Origin: Alphaproteobacteria bacterium
GTDB taxonomy: Bacteria; Pseudomonadota; Alphaproteobacteria; UBA7985; JAUIBT01
Assembly: GCA_030428255.1 (NCBI GenBank)
Contig: JAUIBT010000011.1
Coordinates: 47,396 to 111,395 of the forward strand
Direction: 5' to 3'
DNA: 64,000 nucleotides
The position numbers and the translations under genes were made by a program. The notes under the pieces were generated by a model. The model was not told the origin of the DNA, ran no database searches, and saw nothing but the letters and a program-made list of their open reading frames with translations. Below, piece after piece: positions 11,004 through 19,139 of this stretch; position 1 is the first letter of the stretch, and each line of letters begins with the position of its first letter.

Positions 11004-11855
11004 ATGACGCTGTTTTTGTTTGTGGCGAAATTGGCTTGGCTGGCGTTGCGGCCATCGAATCTGCTGTGGATCGTTGCGCTGCTGGCGCTTGTTCTGATCT
11101 GGCGCCGTCGCCGGGTCCAAGTGGCTGCGGTTCAGAACGCTGAAGCCCAGAGCCTGGCCGGCGGTCTTGGTCGCAGCCTCATGACCGCCGCGCTGACCGC
11201 CTATTTGGTGTTGGCCTCGCCGCTTGGCCACATGCCGCTTTGGGCGCTGGAGCAACGCTTTGAACCTTGCCGCTTTGACCAACTTGACGCCGATGTGGTG
11301 GCGGTGTTGGGCGGGGCGGTGAAAACCAACCTCTCCAATCAGGTCGGTCAAATCACAGTGGGGGACGCCAGCGAGCGGCTGTTGGCCTTGGCGGCTTTGG
11401 CGCGAGCGCCGAACGCACCGCTGATCGTGGCCAGCGGCGGCACCTTGGCCCTGCGGGGTACGCGCAACGAGAGTCAATGGATTTCCCATTGGCTTACACA
11501 GATAGGCGTGCCCGGGGGCCGGGTGTCGTTTGAGGCGGCCTCGCTCAACACCTTCCAAAACGCCCTAGAGATCGAGGCGGTGTTGCCCGACACGGCGCGG
11601 CGTCTGGCAGTAGTCACCTCGGCCTTTCATATGCCGCGTGCGGTGGGTGTGTTTCGCGCAGCGGGCTTTGAGGTCCAGGCCTGTCCGGTCGATTTTCGGG
11701 TCAATTTGCTGCAAGTCTGGGGCTATCCAGATGCCGCTGGCGCTTTGGTGAACCTTGATATCGCGCTGCACGAGGCTTTGGGCTTGGTCGCTTACTACGC
11801 CACCGGCCGCAGCACCGCTTGGTTTCCAGGGCCTCAAGGTCCACGTGAAGGATAG
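11004..11855 (+). CDS. YdcF/ElyC-family (DUF218) membrane-anchored protein
   Basis: 283 residues with two N-terminal hydrophobic segments (about residues 5-30 and 55-75) and a DUF218 domain: VVAVLGGAV near residue 93, IVASGGT near residue 143, and the segment VVTSAFHMPRAVGVFRAAGF. ElyC, a well-known member, affects envelope and lipid-carrier metabolism in E. coli; the reaction is not established. A GGGGGA ribosome site precedes the ATG. It stands alone between the ABC transporter and the NDUFA12 gene. Confidence 0.8.
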   Translation: MTLFLFVAKLAWLALRPSNLLWIVALLALVLIWRRRRVQVAAVQNAEAQSLAGGLGRSLMTAALTAYLVLASPLGHMPLWALEQRFEPCRFDQLDADVVAVLGGAVKTNLSNQVGQITVGDASERLLALAALARAPNAPLIVASGGTLALRGTRNESQWISHWLTQIGVPGGRVSFEAASLNTFQNALEIEAVLPDTARRLAVVTSAFHMPRAVGVFRAAGFEVQACPVDFRVNLLQVWGYPDAAGALVNLDIALHEALGLVAYYATGRSTAWFPGPQGPREG

Positions 11856-12079
11856 ACTGGCGGATTGCATGGCGAGGGTTTCGCGTCAGGGTGTGCCAGC
11901 GAGCGGCTTCGTCGCGCTCACAGGGGGCATTTGGCCCCTAGACCTGGCAGCCATCTGGTGCCATAAGCAGAGCCAAAGTAAGCGGGTCTTGGCCTGCCGC
12001 GCATCAGCGATGCTTTGCTGTTGCTCTCAGGCTGGCGCAATCCCGTTTTTCACGCAATGGCATGCAGAGACGAAACTCT

Positions 12080-12463
12080 ATGGCTGATATCGGCACTTTG
12101 ATCTCAACTTGGCTCACCGGTCGCTTGGTCGGGCGCGATGACTTCGGCAATGCGTATTATCAAGCGCGCGGCACGGTGAAGCCTGCGGGCTCCGGCTCCT
12201 TGGTTCGTGCCCGGCGTTGGGTGATCTTTAAAGGTCGCCCTGAGGCGTCCAAGGTTCCGGCTGAATGGCATGCGTGGTTGCACCACACCGTGCAGACACC
12301 GCCGACAGAGGCTGTGCCGCACCGCTGGCCCTGGCAGCGCCAGCATATCCCCAACTTGACCGGCACCGAGCTTGCCTATCGCCCGCCGGGCCACCCTTCG
12401 ATGGGTTCGCAGCGCGCCGCCAGCGGCTCGGACTACGAGGCCTGGTCTCCCGATCAATCCTAA
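12080..12463 (+). CDS. NADH:ubiquinone oxidoreductase subunit NDUFA12 family protein
   Basis: 127 residues from the ATG at 12080; an in-frame ATG at 12062 would add six residues. The B17.2/NDUFA12 pattern is clear: GRLVGRDDFGNAYYQ, RRWVIFKGRPEASKVPAEWH, and WLHHTVQTPP. In mitochondria and alphaproteobacteria this is a supernumerary subunit of respiratory complex I, at the inner membrane. Its linkage to mlaD and a DUF2155 gene is a recurrent alphaproteobacterial arrangement, which supports the lineage call. Confidence 0.92.
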   Translation: MADIGTLISTWLTGRLVGRDDFGNAYYQARGTVKPAGSGSLVRARRWVIFKGRPEASKVPAEWHAWLHHTVQTPPTEAVPHRWPWQRQHIPNLTGTELAYRPPGHPSMGSQRAASGSDYEAWSPDQS

Positions 12464-12541
12464 ACGATACCATTTGGCCGCTGAGGGCTGGCTGTCTCCG
12501 CCCTCGCGGGTTCATCGCGCCTAGCTAAGAAAGCAGCCCCC

Positions 12542-13123
12542 ATGCGTCACTCGCCCTTTGAAACTGCGGTTGGTTTTTTGGTCCTGATTGCGGCCATTGC
12601 CTTTGGCGCTTATGCCGTCAACAATCAGGGCCTGTGGCAAGGCCAGCAGGACTCCTATGTCCTAGAGGCGCGCTTTGACACCATCGGTGGCGTCAGCAAG
12701 GGCACCGAGGTCAAGATTTCTGGCGTCAAAGTCGGCAAGGTATCTGGTTTTGCGCTGGACCCGCTGACCTTCGAGGCCTCGCTGAAGATCGAATTGCCCG
12801 CCCATATACAGTTGCCCACGGATTCGGCGATCCGCATTGCCTCTGACGGGTTGTTGGGTGGCAGCCATATCTTGATCGAGCCCGGCTATAACGTCGAAAT
12901 GATGGGCGCAGGCGATGCGTTTGAACTGACCTATGGCGCGACCAACATCATGGATTTGATTTCGGGCGCGGTGTTTGGTGGTCTAGGCGGCAGCGCTCCG
13001 GCGGCGAGCGGCGCGGACGACGGCTTTGGATCAGAGCTGGATGATGGCGCAAGCGATGGCGCGACCGACGGCCTAGAGCGCGACCCTACGCTGGCTGATG
13101 AGGGTCAGGACGGCTCGCTTTGA
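12542..13123 (+). CDS. mlaD: MlaD-family outer-membrane lipid asymmetry substrate-binding protein
   Basis: 193 residues, anchored by one N-terminal membrane segment (GFLVLIAAIAFGAYAV) with a single MCE domain in the periplasm (FDTIGGVSKGTEVKISGVKVG at about residues 45-65; too long to be a lone motif, it continues to residue 120). MlaD subunits form a hexameric ring on the MlaFEDB phospholipid transporter. The C-terminus is acidic and low in complexity. No other mla genes are adjacent. The stop codon overlaps the next start in TTGA. Confidence 0.88.
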   Translation: MRHSPFETAVGFLVLIAAIAFGAYAVNNQGLWQGQQDSYVLEARFDTIGGVSKGTEVKISGVKVGKVSGFALDPLTFEASLKIELPAHIQLPTDSAIRIASDGLLGGSHILIEPGYNVEMMGAGDAFELTYGATNIMDLISGAVFGGLGGSAPAASGADDGFGSELDDGASDGATDGLERDPTLADEGQDGSL

Positions 13124-13365
13124 GCGGCGGCGATCCACAGTTAGACGCGCGCTTGGCGGCGATGTTGCCGACCTGGCAGGATTCATCTGGAAAGGTGCTG
13201 TCCTGCCACGAAAAGATCAAAGTGCTGAACCAAAACTTAGCGGAGTTGCTAGAGTTGGCGCAAGATGCGCTGGAAGACGCTGTGCTGATGGGCGCAGATG
13301 AGGCGCAGGTGCGCGCTTGCTTGCATGCTATGGTTGATGCGCTGGAAAACCCTTATGATTCCTAA
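13120..13365 (+). CDS. Small conserved-position hypothetical protein
   Basis: An 81-residue acidic, leucine- and alanine-rich, probably helical protein that I cannot assign to a family. The start is TTG at 13120, overlapping the mlaD stop by four bases with AGGA nine bases upstream; the end overlaps the DUF2155 gene by 11 bases. The tight overlaps on both sides argue that it is translated. There is one cysteine in each half (SCHEKIK and RACLHAM), no signal peptide and no membrane segment. Confidence 0.6.
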   Translation: MSGGDPQLDARLAAMLPTWQDSSGKVLSCHEKIKVLNQNLAELLELAQDALEDAVLMGADEAQVRACLHAMVDALENPYDS

Positions 13366-14392
13366 GTTTGCCACACCAGGAACGATGGGCCGGGCGGTCT
13401 TGTCCCGCGTGATGGGGCTAACGCTTGGCGTGCTCGCGGCAACGGCCCTGCCTGCCTGGTCGCAGACCTTTGATCCATTTTTGGGGCAGTGGATTGATGC
13501 TTTCGGCAATATTGTCCCAGACCCGAACTCGGCCCCACCAGCGCAGCCGAGCCAACCCAGCTTGCCGCGCCTTCAGCCTGCGCCCAGCTTGCAGCTAACC
13601 TCTCCTCAGGCCGCCAATCCGCAGCCTTTCAGCCAGCCGCCAAAGCCACACCTGAAGGGGACACTGGCCTTTCCCGCAGAGTCAACAGACGCGACATCGA
13701 ACTCGGTCGCAATCGAAACCAGCTTCGGCGATGAGCTGGATAGCCAGGGCCGTCAGCCTGATGCGCCAGAGGACGCAAGCCTCGCCGCTGCTCCAAGCGA
13801 GGCCACCGCCGCCGTGCTGGATATCGAGGAGCCCGAGCCAACCGGCCTGCTTTTCACCGAGCCGCTGGGGCTATTGGAACTCGGCGAGGGGGCCTTGGTG
13901 TTGGACCCGGCCTTGATGGAAGACGAACCGAGCTTGGAAGCCTTGCTGAGCGGCGCGGACCGCGAGCAACGCCTCAAGCAATTGGGGCTGGGTGATAAAA
14001 TTGCCCTGCTGTCCACCAGCGAAGAGGCCGAGCGCAAGCGCAACCAGGTGCTGTTCCAGCGCGCCTTGCAAGAGCGCGATCCGCCGCTGCCGCGCCGCTT
14101 TGCCCGTCTGCGCGCCATGGAGAAGATCACCGCGCGCATGACCACAATCGATGTCCCCGTGGGGCAAACCGTGGAGTTTGGAACGGTGCAGATCACGCCG
14201 CGCGTTTGCTATGAGAATCCGCCAACCGAGCCGCCCGAGAGCGCCAGTTTCCTGGAGATTTCTGACCATCCCGTGTCACGCGACGCCTACCAGGTCTTCA
14301 ATGGCTGGATGTTTGCTTCCTCGCCCGCGCTATCGGCCATGGACCACCCTATCTATGACGTCTGGGTCTTGCGTTGCTTGGATATTGAGTAG
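13355..14392 (+). CDS. DUF2155 domain-containing exported protein
   Basis: 345 residues from ATG 13355, with a signal peptide (hydrophobic VMGLTLGVLAATALP, cleavage after AWS-Q). Residues about 45-110 are proline/glutamine-rich and disordered; the C-terminal 100 residues are the DUF2155 domain, beginning MEKITARMTTIDVPVG, with the cysteines of TPRVCYENPP and WVLRCLD likely bridged. Function is unknown, but the gene is regularly found next to mlaD and NDUFA12 genes in alphaproteobacteria, hinting at an envelope role. An in-frame ATG at 13385 is an alternative start. Confidence 0.82.
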   Translation: MIPKFATPGTMGRAVLSRVMGLTLGVLAATALPAWSQTFDPFLGQWIDAFGNIVPDPNSAPPAQPSQPSLPRLQPAPSLQLTSPQAANPQPFSQPPKPHLKGTLAFPAESTDATSNSVAIETSFGDELDSQGRQPDAPEDASLAAAPSEATAAVLDIEEPEPTGLLFTEPLGLLELGEGALVLDPALMEDEPSLEALLSGADREQRLKQLGLGDKIALLSTSEEAERKRNQVLFQRALQERDPPLPRRFARLRAMEKITARMTTIDVPVGQTVEFGTVQITPRVCYENPPTEPPESASFLEISDHPVSRDAYQVFNGWMFASSPALSAMDHPIYDVWVLRCLDIE

Positions 14393-14414
14393 TACCAGCT
14401 TCCAATCGGACATG

Positions 14415-14454
14415 AAAAAGGGCAGAGGCCGCGTTGCAGCCTTTGCCCTTTTGT
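14415..14454. terminator. Bidirectional terminator between convergent genes
   Basis: A 14-bp stem with one mismatch: AAAAGGGCAGAGGC (14416-14429) against GCCTTTGCCCTTTT (14439-14452). A-tract on the left arm and T-tract on the right arm let it stop transcription from both sides, matching its place between DUF2155 (plus) and the aminotransferase (minus). Confidence 0.85.
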
Positions 14455-14482
14455 TTGCCGTTTCGCATGTCTGAGGCCTGGG

Positions 14483-15835
14483 TTAGGCCGCAGCCAGGCC
14501 CGCGTCGGTGGCGGCCAGCATGGCTTGAACATGGGCGCTGGTGATGATCAGCGGCGGGCTGAAGATCATGTTCGGGCCCGAAATGCGCACCATGACGCCC
14601 GCTTCGTAGATGGTCTCAAAGACCCGCGCGATGCGGGACTTGTCGATCGGCTTTTTGGTGGCGCGGTCCTCGACCAGCTCGATTGCACACATCAGGCCCT
14701 TGCCGCGCACATCGCCAACAACTTCGTGCTTGTCAGCCAGCGCTTGTAGGCCGGTCAGCAGCTCGTCGCCACGGGCAATCGAGGTGTTGGCCACGTCGTT
14801 TTTGACGATCTCTGGCAAGCAGGCTAGCGCCGCTGCCGCGCCCACCGGGTGCGCCGAATAGGTATAGCCGTGGCCAATGGCGCCGAAGCTGCTGCGGTCG
14901 CTCTCGAACACCTCGGCCACCTTTTCGTGGATCATAACCGCACCGAAAGGGTAATACCCGTTGGTGATGGCCTTGGCGGTACACATCATGTCTGGCTGCA
15001 CGCCCCACAGGCGCGATCCGCTCCATGCCCCGGTGCGGCCAAAGGCGGTGATGACCTCGTCAGCGATCAACAAGATGCCGTGGCGGTCGCAGATCTCGCG
15101 AACTTTGGGCATCAGGCTTTCATGTGGCGGGATGACACCGCCTGCGCCCAAGACCGGCTCCATGATGAAAGCGGCCACGGTGTCGGCGCCTTGGAAATTG
15201 ATCTCGTCCTCCAGATTGGCGGCCACCATGTCGGCTAGCCGTGCTGGGTCGGTCTCGCCAAAGGGATTGCGGTAGGGGTAGGGCGCGGCGATCTGAAAGC
15301 AGCCGGGCAACAGCGGCTCGTAATTGCGACGGAAGTTGGCATTGCCATTGACAGACGCGCCGCCGAAGTGGGTGCCGTGATAGCCCTTCTTCAGCGAAAT
15401 GAACTTGGTGCGATCGCGCTCGCCGCGAATCTTGTGATACTGGCGCGCCAAGCGCAGGGCCGATTCGACGCTGTCGGAGCCGCCCGAGGTGAAGAAGGCT
15501 CGGGTCAAGCCATCGGGCGCAAACCACTCCTTGAGCGCGTGGCTCAGCTCGATGGCGGGCGCGGTCGCGGTGCCGCGAAAGGCAGAGTAGTAGGGCAGCT
15601 CGGCCAGTTGGTCGGCGATGGCCTTTTTGACCGGCTCGCAGGAGTAACCCAGGTTGACGTTCCACAGACCGCCGACCGCATCAATGGTCTTGTGGCCATC
15701 CACGTCGGTCAGCGTGACATCCTCGGCACTGCAAATGATTTTGGGCGGCTGGGCTTGCATCTCGGCCGGATGCGCCATGGGGTGCCACTGATACTTGGCA
15801 TTGTTTTCTTTTAAGAAATTGCTGTCAAACGGCAT
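14483..15835 (-). CDS. Class III pyridoxal-phosphate aminotransferase (omega-amino acid/amine:pyruvate type)
   Basis: 450 residues. Seen: substrate-pocket segment GGLWNVNLGY, cofactor-binding FFTSGGSDSVESALRLARQY, aspartate of LLIADEVITAFGRTG, the Schiff-base lysine in CTAKAITNGYYPFGAV, and a C-terminal arginine region. The family moves a terminal amino group from omega-amino acids, putrescine-like diamines or taurine to pyruvate or 2-oxoglutarate. It sits next to an IclR regulator and aldehyde dehydrogenase, with glutamylation genes beyond, so an amine or amino acid from that pathway is the probable substrate. The subclass cannot be fixed by eye. Confidence 0.88.
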   Translation of the reverse strand: MPFDSNFLKENNAKYQWHPMAHPAEMQAQPPKIICSAEDVTLTDVDGHKTIDAVGGLWNVNLGYSCEPVKKAIADQLAELPYYSAFRGTATAPAIELSHALKEWFAPDGLTRAFFTSGGSDSVESALRLARQYHKIRGERDRTKFISLKKGYHGTHFGGASVNGNANFRRNYEPLLPGCFQIAAPYPYRNPFGETDPARLADMVAANLEDEINFQGADTVAAFIMEPVLGAGGVIPPHESLMPKVREICDRHGILLIADEVITAFGRTGAWSGSRLWGVQPDMMCTAKAITNGYYPFGAVMIHEKVAEVFESDRSSFGAIGHGYTYSAHPVGAAAALACLPEIVKNDVANTSIARGDELLTGLQALADKHEVVGDVRGKGLMCAIELVEDRATKKPIDKSRIARVFETIYEAGVMVRISGPNMIFSPPLIITSAHVQAMLAATDAGLAAA

Positions 15836-15912
15836 GGATAGAGACCTTGTTCAAAGGGAAGGGCACGCAGATAGGCCCTGGTGGAAAGTTGGAAAACGGG
15901 TGACGGCGGCGG

Positions 15913-16785
15913 TCATGGAGTTGCAACGCCTGCCATAAGCGCGAGCGATCCGCTTGGTGTTTGCTTCGAAACCTGTCGGGGCTGCTGAAGGGCAGCTTCT
16001 GCCAGGCGCTGGTAGTCCGGCGGCGTGAGACCACCCACTTGCTGCGTCAAGCGCAAGCTGGCGCTGAACAGGGCTTGGGCGGCAGCTCGCCGGCTCTCAG
16101 GCGTGGCGCGCGAGACCGGTGTCACCACCGCCAGCGTGGCGTAGGGGCGACGTTCTTTGTCGAACACCGGTACAGCTTGCGAAAATACCTCAATTTCTAC
16201 CCCGCGATCTGAAGAGGCAATCCCGGTGCTACGGGCCTCGGCGACTTGCTGGGCGACCCGCTCTGGGTCGGTCTCGGTGTAGCTGGTCCAAGGCTCCAGG
16301 GGCTCGCTAAGCCAAGCGCGCACCTGATCATCGGGGCTGAAGGCCATGTAGATCAAGCCAGAGGCCGAAGCGTGGAGCGGGGCGACAAAGCCGGTTTCGA
16401 TATGCACGCGGGTGGAGTTGGGGCTTTCGACGCTGGCAATGGTGGCCAGGCCGCGCGGGCTCAAGAGGCTTGCGTGGCTGGTCTCGCCGGTCGCCTGGGT
16501 CAGGTCGTGCAGCACCGGCGTAACCAGAGCCTGAAAGGGGAAATGTTGCTCGCGCAAGCGCGCCAAGCGCAGGACTTCGGGGCCAAGAGCGTACTTTTTG
16601 TGGCTCGGATTCTGCTGCAACAGGCCCGCGCGCACCAAAGCTGAGGCGTGCCTCAACGTGCTAGCTTTGTCGAATCCCGCAGCGTTCGCCAGATCGGTCA
16701 AACCGATCCAATCGTGCTTGTCATCGAAAAAAGCGAGCAAAGACAGAGCTTTGTCGGTTGTGGTCTTGCGATTTGCTTGTGGCAT
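15913..16785 (-). CDS. IclR-family transcriptional regulator
   Basis: 290 residues: N-terminal winged helix-turn-helix (TDKALSLLAFFDDK through LRHASALVRAGLLQQ) and C-terminal effector-binding domain with HASASGLIYMAFSPDD and the TGIASSDRGVEIEVFSQAVPV segment. IclR proteins bind palindromes in divergent promoters and respond to aromatic or organic acids. It lies 77 bases upstream of the aminotransferase on the same strand and is divergent from the aldehyde dehydrogenase, so it probably controls both arms. The extension of about 25 residues at the C-terminus is not recognised. Confidence 0.9.
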   Translation of the reverse strand: MPQANRKTTTDKALSLLAFFDDKHDWIGLTDLANAAGFDKASTLRHASALVRAGLLQQNPSHKKYALGPEVLRLARLREQHFPFQALVTPVLHDLTQATGETSHASLLSPRGLATIASVESPNSTRVHIETGFVAPLHASASGLIYMAFSPDDQVRAWLSEPLEPWTSYTETDPERVAQQVAEARSTGIASSDRGVEIEVFSQAVPVFDKERRPYATLAVVTPVSRATPESRRAAAQALFSASLRLTQQVGGLTPPDYQRLAEAALQQPRQVSKQTPSGSLALMAGVATP

Positions 16786-16913
16786 AACTTAACGAGTTAA
16801 ATTAGATCTGCGTTAGACGCATAAGTTAGTTGACAAATGCGCAAGGGTAATGCAAGCAATAAATGAAACGGCGGTTCATTTTGTGAACCAACCACCAACT
16901 GCCGAGGCACCCT
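16786..16913. promoter_or_regulatory. Divergent promoter/operator region between IclR regulator and aldehyde dehydrogenase
   Basis: 128 bases with three perfect inverted repeats: TTAAC-GA-GTTAA at 16789-16800, TGCGT-TAG-ACGCA at 16809-16821, and GGTTCA-TTTTG-TGAACC at 16873-16889. A TTGACA -35-like hexamer lies at 16830-16835; no convincing -10 follows at the ideal distance. The 17-base GGTTCA palindrome is the best IclR operator candidate because it lies just upstream of the dehydrogenase start, while the TTAAC palindrome abuts the iclR start codon. Confidence 0.5.
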
Positions 16914-18398
16914 ATGGATCAGTCCGCCATCGACGCTCTTCGCAATCAGCCGATCGCACCGCAAGACATGTGGATCGCGGGCAAGCCGGTGCAGGCGCGC
17001 GACGGGGCAACCTTCGATGCCATCTCGCCGATTGATGGGCGGCCCATCACCCGCGTGCCTTCGGGCTCGGCCGCCGACATGCAAGCGGCGGTCGCATCAG
17101 CGCGCACCGCTTTTGAGGGCGGGGCTTGGTCCAACATGGCCCCTGCCGCGCGCAAACGGATTTTGCATCGCATCGCCGATCTGATCGAGCAGCACGCTCT
17201 AGAGCTGGCCGTGCTTGGGGTGCGGGACAACGGCACCGAAATCGGCATGGCGATCAAGGCCGAGCCGGGCTCAGCGGCGGCGACCTTCCGCTTCTACGCT
17301 GAGTGTGTGGACAAGATTATGGGCGACGTGGCGCCCACCGACGCCTCCGTTTTGGCGCTGATCCATCGCGAGGCCGTGGGCGTGGTCGGGGCCATCGTGC
17401 CTTGGAATTTCCCGCTGATGATCGCGGCCTGGAAGATCGCGCCCGCGCTGGCTGTCGGCAACTCAGTCGTCCTCAAGCCTGCCGAGGTGGCCAGCCTCTC
17501 ATTGTTGCGCCTGGTTGCGCTGTGCCATGAGGCGGGTCTGCCCGACGGTGTGCTGAACGTGGTGACTGGGCCAGGTTCGGTCGTTGGTGCGGCTCTGGCC
17601 GAGAGCATGGAGGTGGATGTCCTGACCTTCACTGGGTCGGGTGCAACCGGACGCCGCTTGCTTCAAGCCTCTGCGGCATCGAACCTCAAGCCCTGCTATT
17701 TGGAGCTGGGCGGCAAGTCGCCCAACATTCTGTTCGACGATGCCCCCAATCTGGATCAGGCCATCGCTGTTTCAGCGGCCGCCATTTTCCGCAACTCAGG
17801 ACAAGTTTGTGTGGCGGGCTCGCGCGTGTTGGTGCAGGCCTCGATCTATGACGAGGTGGTAGAGAAGCTGTGCCAGCAAGCTGCGGCTATGCGCGTGGGC
17901 GATCCTTTGGACCTGGCGACCCAGGCGGGCGCGGTCAGCAGCGAGGTGCAACTGTCTCAAAACTTGGCACACGTCGAGGCTGCGCTGGCCGGCGGCGCGC
18001 GACTGGCTTCGGGCGGCGCGCGCATATTGGAAGAGACCGGCGGCTACTACATGCAGCCCACGGTCTTCGCCGATGTGACCGGCGACATGAAGTTGGCGCA
18101 GGAGGAGGTTTTTGGCCCTGTGCTGGGCGTGATGCGCTTTGAGGACGAAGCCGAAGCGGTCGCCCTGGCTAACCAAAGCATCTACGGCCTGGCTGCGGGG
18201 GTTTGGACCGGCAATCTTGGCCGCGCACACCGTATGGTAAAAGCGATTAAGGCGGGTGTGGTTCACGTCAACACCTATGGCGGACCGGATATCACGGTGC
18301 CGCTGTCAGGACACAAACAATCTGGCAACGGGTCCGACAAGTCGATCTATGCCTTGGACAAGTTCAGCAAGCTGAAAACGGCTTGGATTCAGCTTTGA
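16914..18398 (+). CDS. NAD(P)-dependent aldehyde dehydrogenase (PuuC/gamma-glutamyl-aminobutyraldehyde dehydrogenase-like)
   Basis: 494 residues, the size of PuuC. The family residues are all present: cofactor-binding PWNFPLMIAAWKIAPALAVG, FTGSGATGRR, the general-base glutamate in LELGGKSPNI and the nucleophilic cysteine near residue 299 in SGQVCVAGSR. The context of a glutamine-synthetase-like ligase and a class I amidotransferase on the same strand resembles the Puu arrangement, so oxidation of a gamma-glutamyl aldehyde is plausible, but the substrate is inferred only from neighbours. It heads the run of plus-strand catabolic genes to 26.3 kb. Confidence 0.88.
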   Translation: MDQSAIDALRNQPIAPQDMWIAGKPVQARDGATFDAISPIDGRPITRVPSGSAADMQAAVASARTAFEGGAWSNMAPAARKRILHRIADLIEQHALELAVLGVRDNGTEIGMAIKAEPGSAAATFRFYAECVDKIMGDVAPTDASVLALIHREAVGVVGAIVPWNFPLMIAAWKIAPALAVGNSVVLKPAEVASLSLLRLVALCHEAGLPDGVLNVVTGPGSVVGAALAESMEVDVLTFTGSGATGRRLLQASAASNLKPCYLELGGKSPNILFDDAPNLDQAIAVSAAAIFRNSGQVCVAGSRVLVQASIYDEVVEKLCQQAAAMRVGDPLDLATQAGAVSSEVQLSQNLAHVEAALAGGARLASGGARILEETGGYYMQPTVFADVTGDMKLAQEEVFGPVLGVMRFEDEAEAVALANQSIYGLAAGVWTGNLGRAHRMVKAIKAGVVHVNTYGGPDITVPLSGHKQSGNGSDKSIYALDKFSKLKTAWIQL

Positions 18399-18452
18399 TC
18401 AAAGGCAGGATTGGGGAAGACGCAGGCTTCATGACTGGTTTAGTGGGGAAAC

Positions 18453-19139
18453 ATGACTTTTAAGTCAGACTTAGGCGCAGCATTTCGCTCTCAGTCTCAA
18501 CCCAAGGCCTTTAATGCCTTGGGCGCGGCGGGCGGCCTGTCCTCGCTCATCCCGAAGGAAAAGCGCTATAAGATCGAAAATCTGTTCGGCTTTAAGCGGA
18601 CCCGTGGAGACCTGATCCTGTCACTCGTGATGCTGGGCGTGGCCCTGTTCTTGCTGTGGCACTTTGGTGGAGAAGGCGGTTGGGACCAACGCGATTTTCC
18701 TCAGCGTCGTGTTGGAAAAATATTGAAACAACAATGGGTTGGCCCCTTGATCGCTTTGGCAATTCTGGTGCCCAGCGCGGTGCTGAATGTCTGGCAGTCC
18801 TACCGCTGGACGCAAAAACCTGAACGCCGTCATCGCCCCAATCAGACGCTGTTTGAGGTCTTGCAGTGGGTTAAGGCGCTCGAGTTTTTGGCCTACTTCA
18901 TCGTCTACTCTTATTGCGTGCCGGTGCTGGGATATCTGCTTTCAACCCTGGTTTTTGCGGTCTTCTTGACGACGCGCCTTGGCTATCGCAAGCCCCGCAT
19001 GCTGGCCTACAGCCTGGGCACCGCGATGGTGATCGTGTTGGTGTTTCGCACCTTTTTGCAGATCAAAACTCCGGTCAATATTTGGCTTTATGAGCTGCTG
19101 CCACCCGCGTTGGAAACCTTTATGAAGGTCTATTTCTGA
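18453..19139 (+). CDS. Tripartite tricarboxylate transporter small membrane subunit (TctB family)
   Basis: 228 residues with a cytoplasmic N-terminus of about 50 residues and four to five membrane segments (LILSLVMLGVALFLLWHF, IALAILVPSAVLNVW, LEFLAYFIVYSYCVPVLGYL and others). TctB is the small membrane partner of TctA in secondary, binding-protein-dependent uptake. The family is weakly conserved, so the assignment leans on the overlapping tctA start (TGATG) and on tctC downstream. It is longer than typical TctB proteins of about 150 residues. Confidence 0.82.
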   Translation: MTFKSDLGAAFRSQSQPKAFNALGAAGGLSSLIPKEKRYKIENLFGFKRTRGDLILSLVMLGVALFLLWHFGGEGGWDQRDFPQRRVGKILKQQWVGPLIALAILVPSAVLNVWQSYRWTQKPERRHRPNQTLFEVLQWVKALEFLAYFIVYSYCVPVLGYLLSTLVFAVFLTTRLGYRKPRMLAYSLGTAMVIVLVFRTFLQIKTPVNIWLYELLPPALETFMKVYF

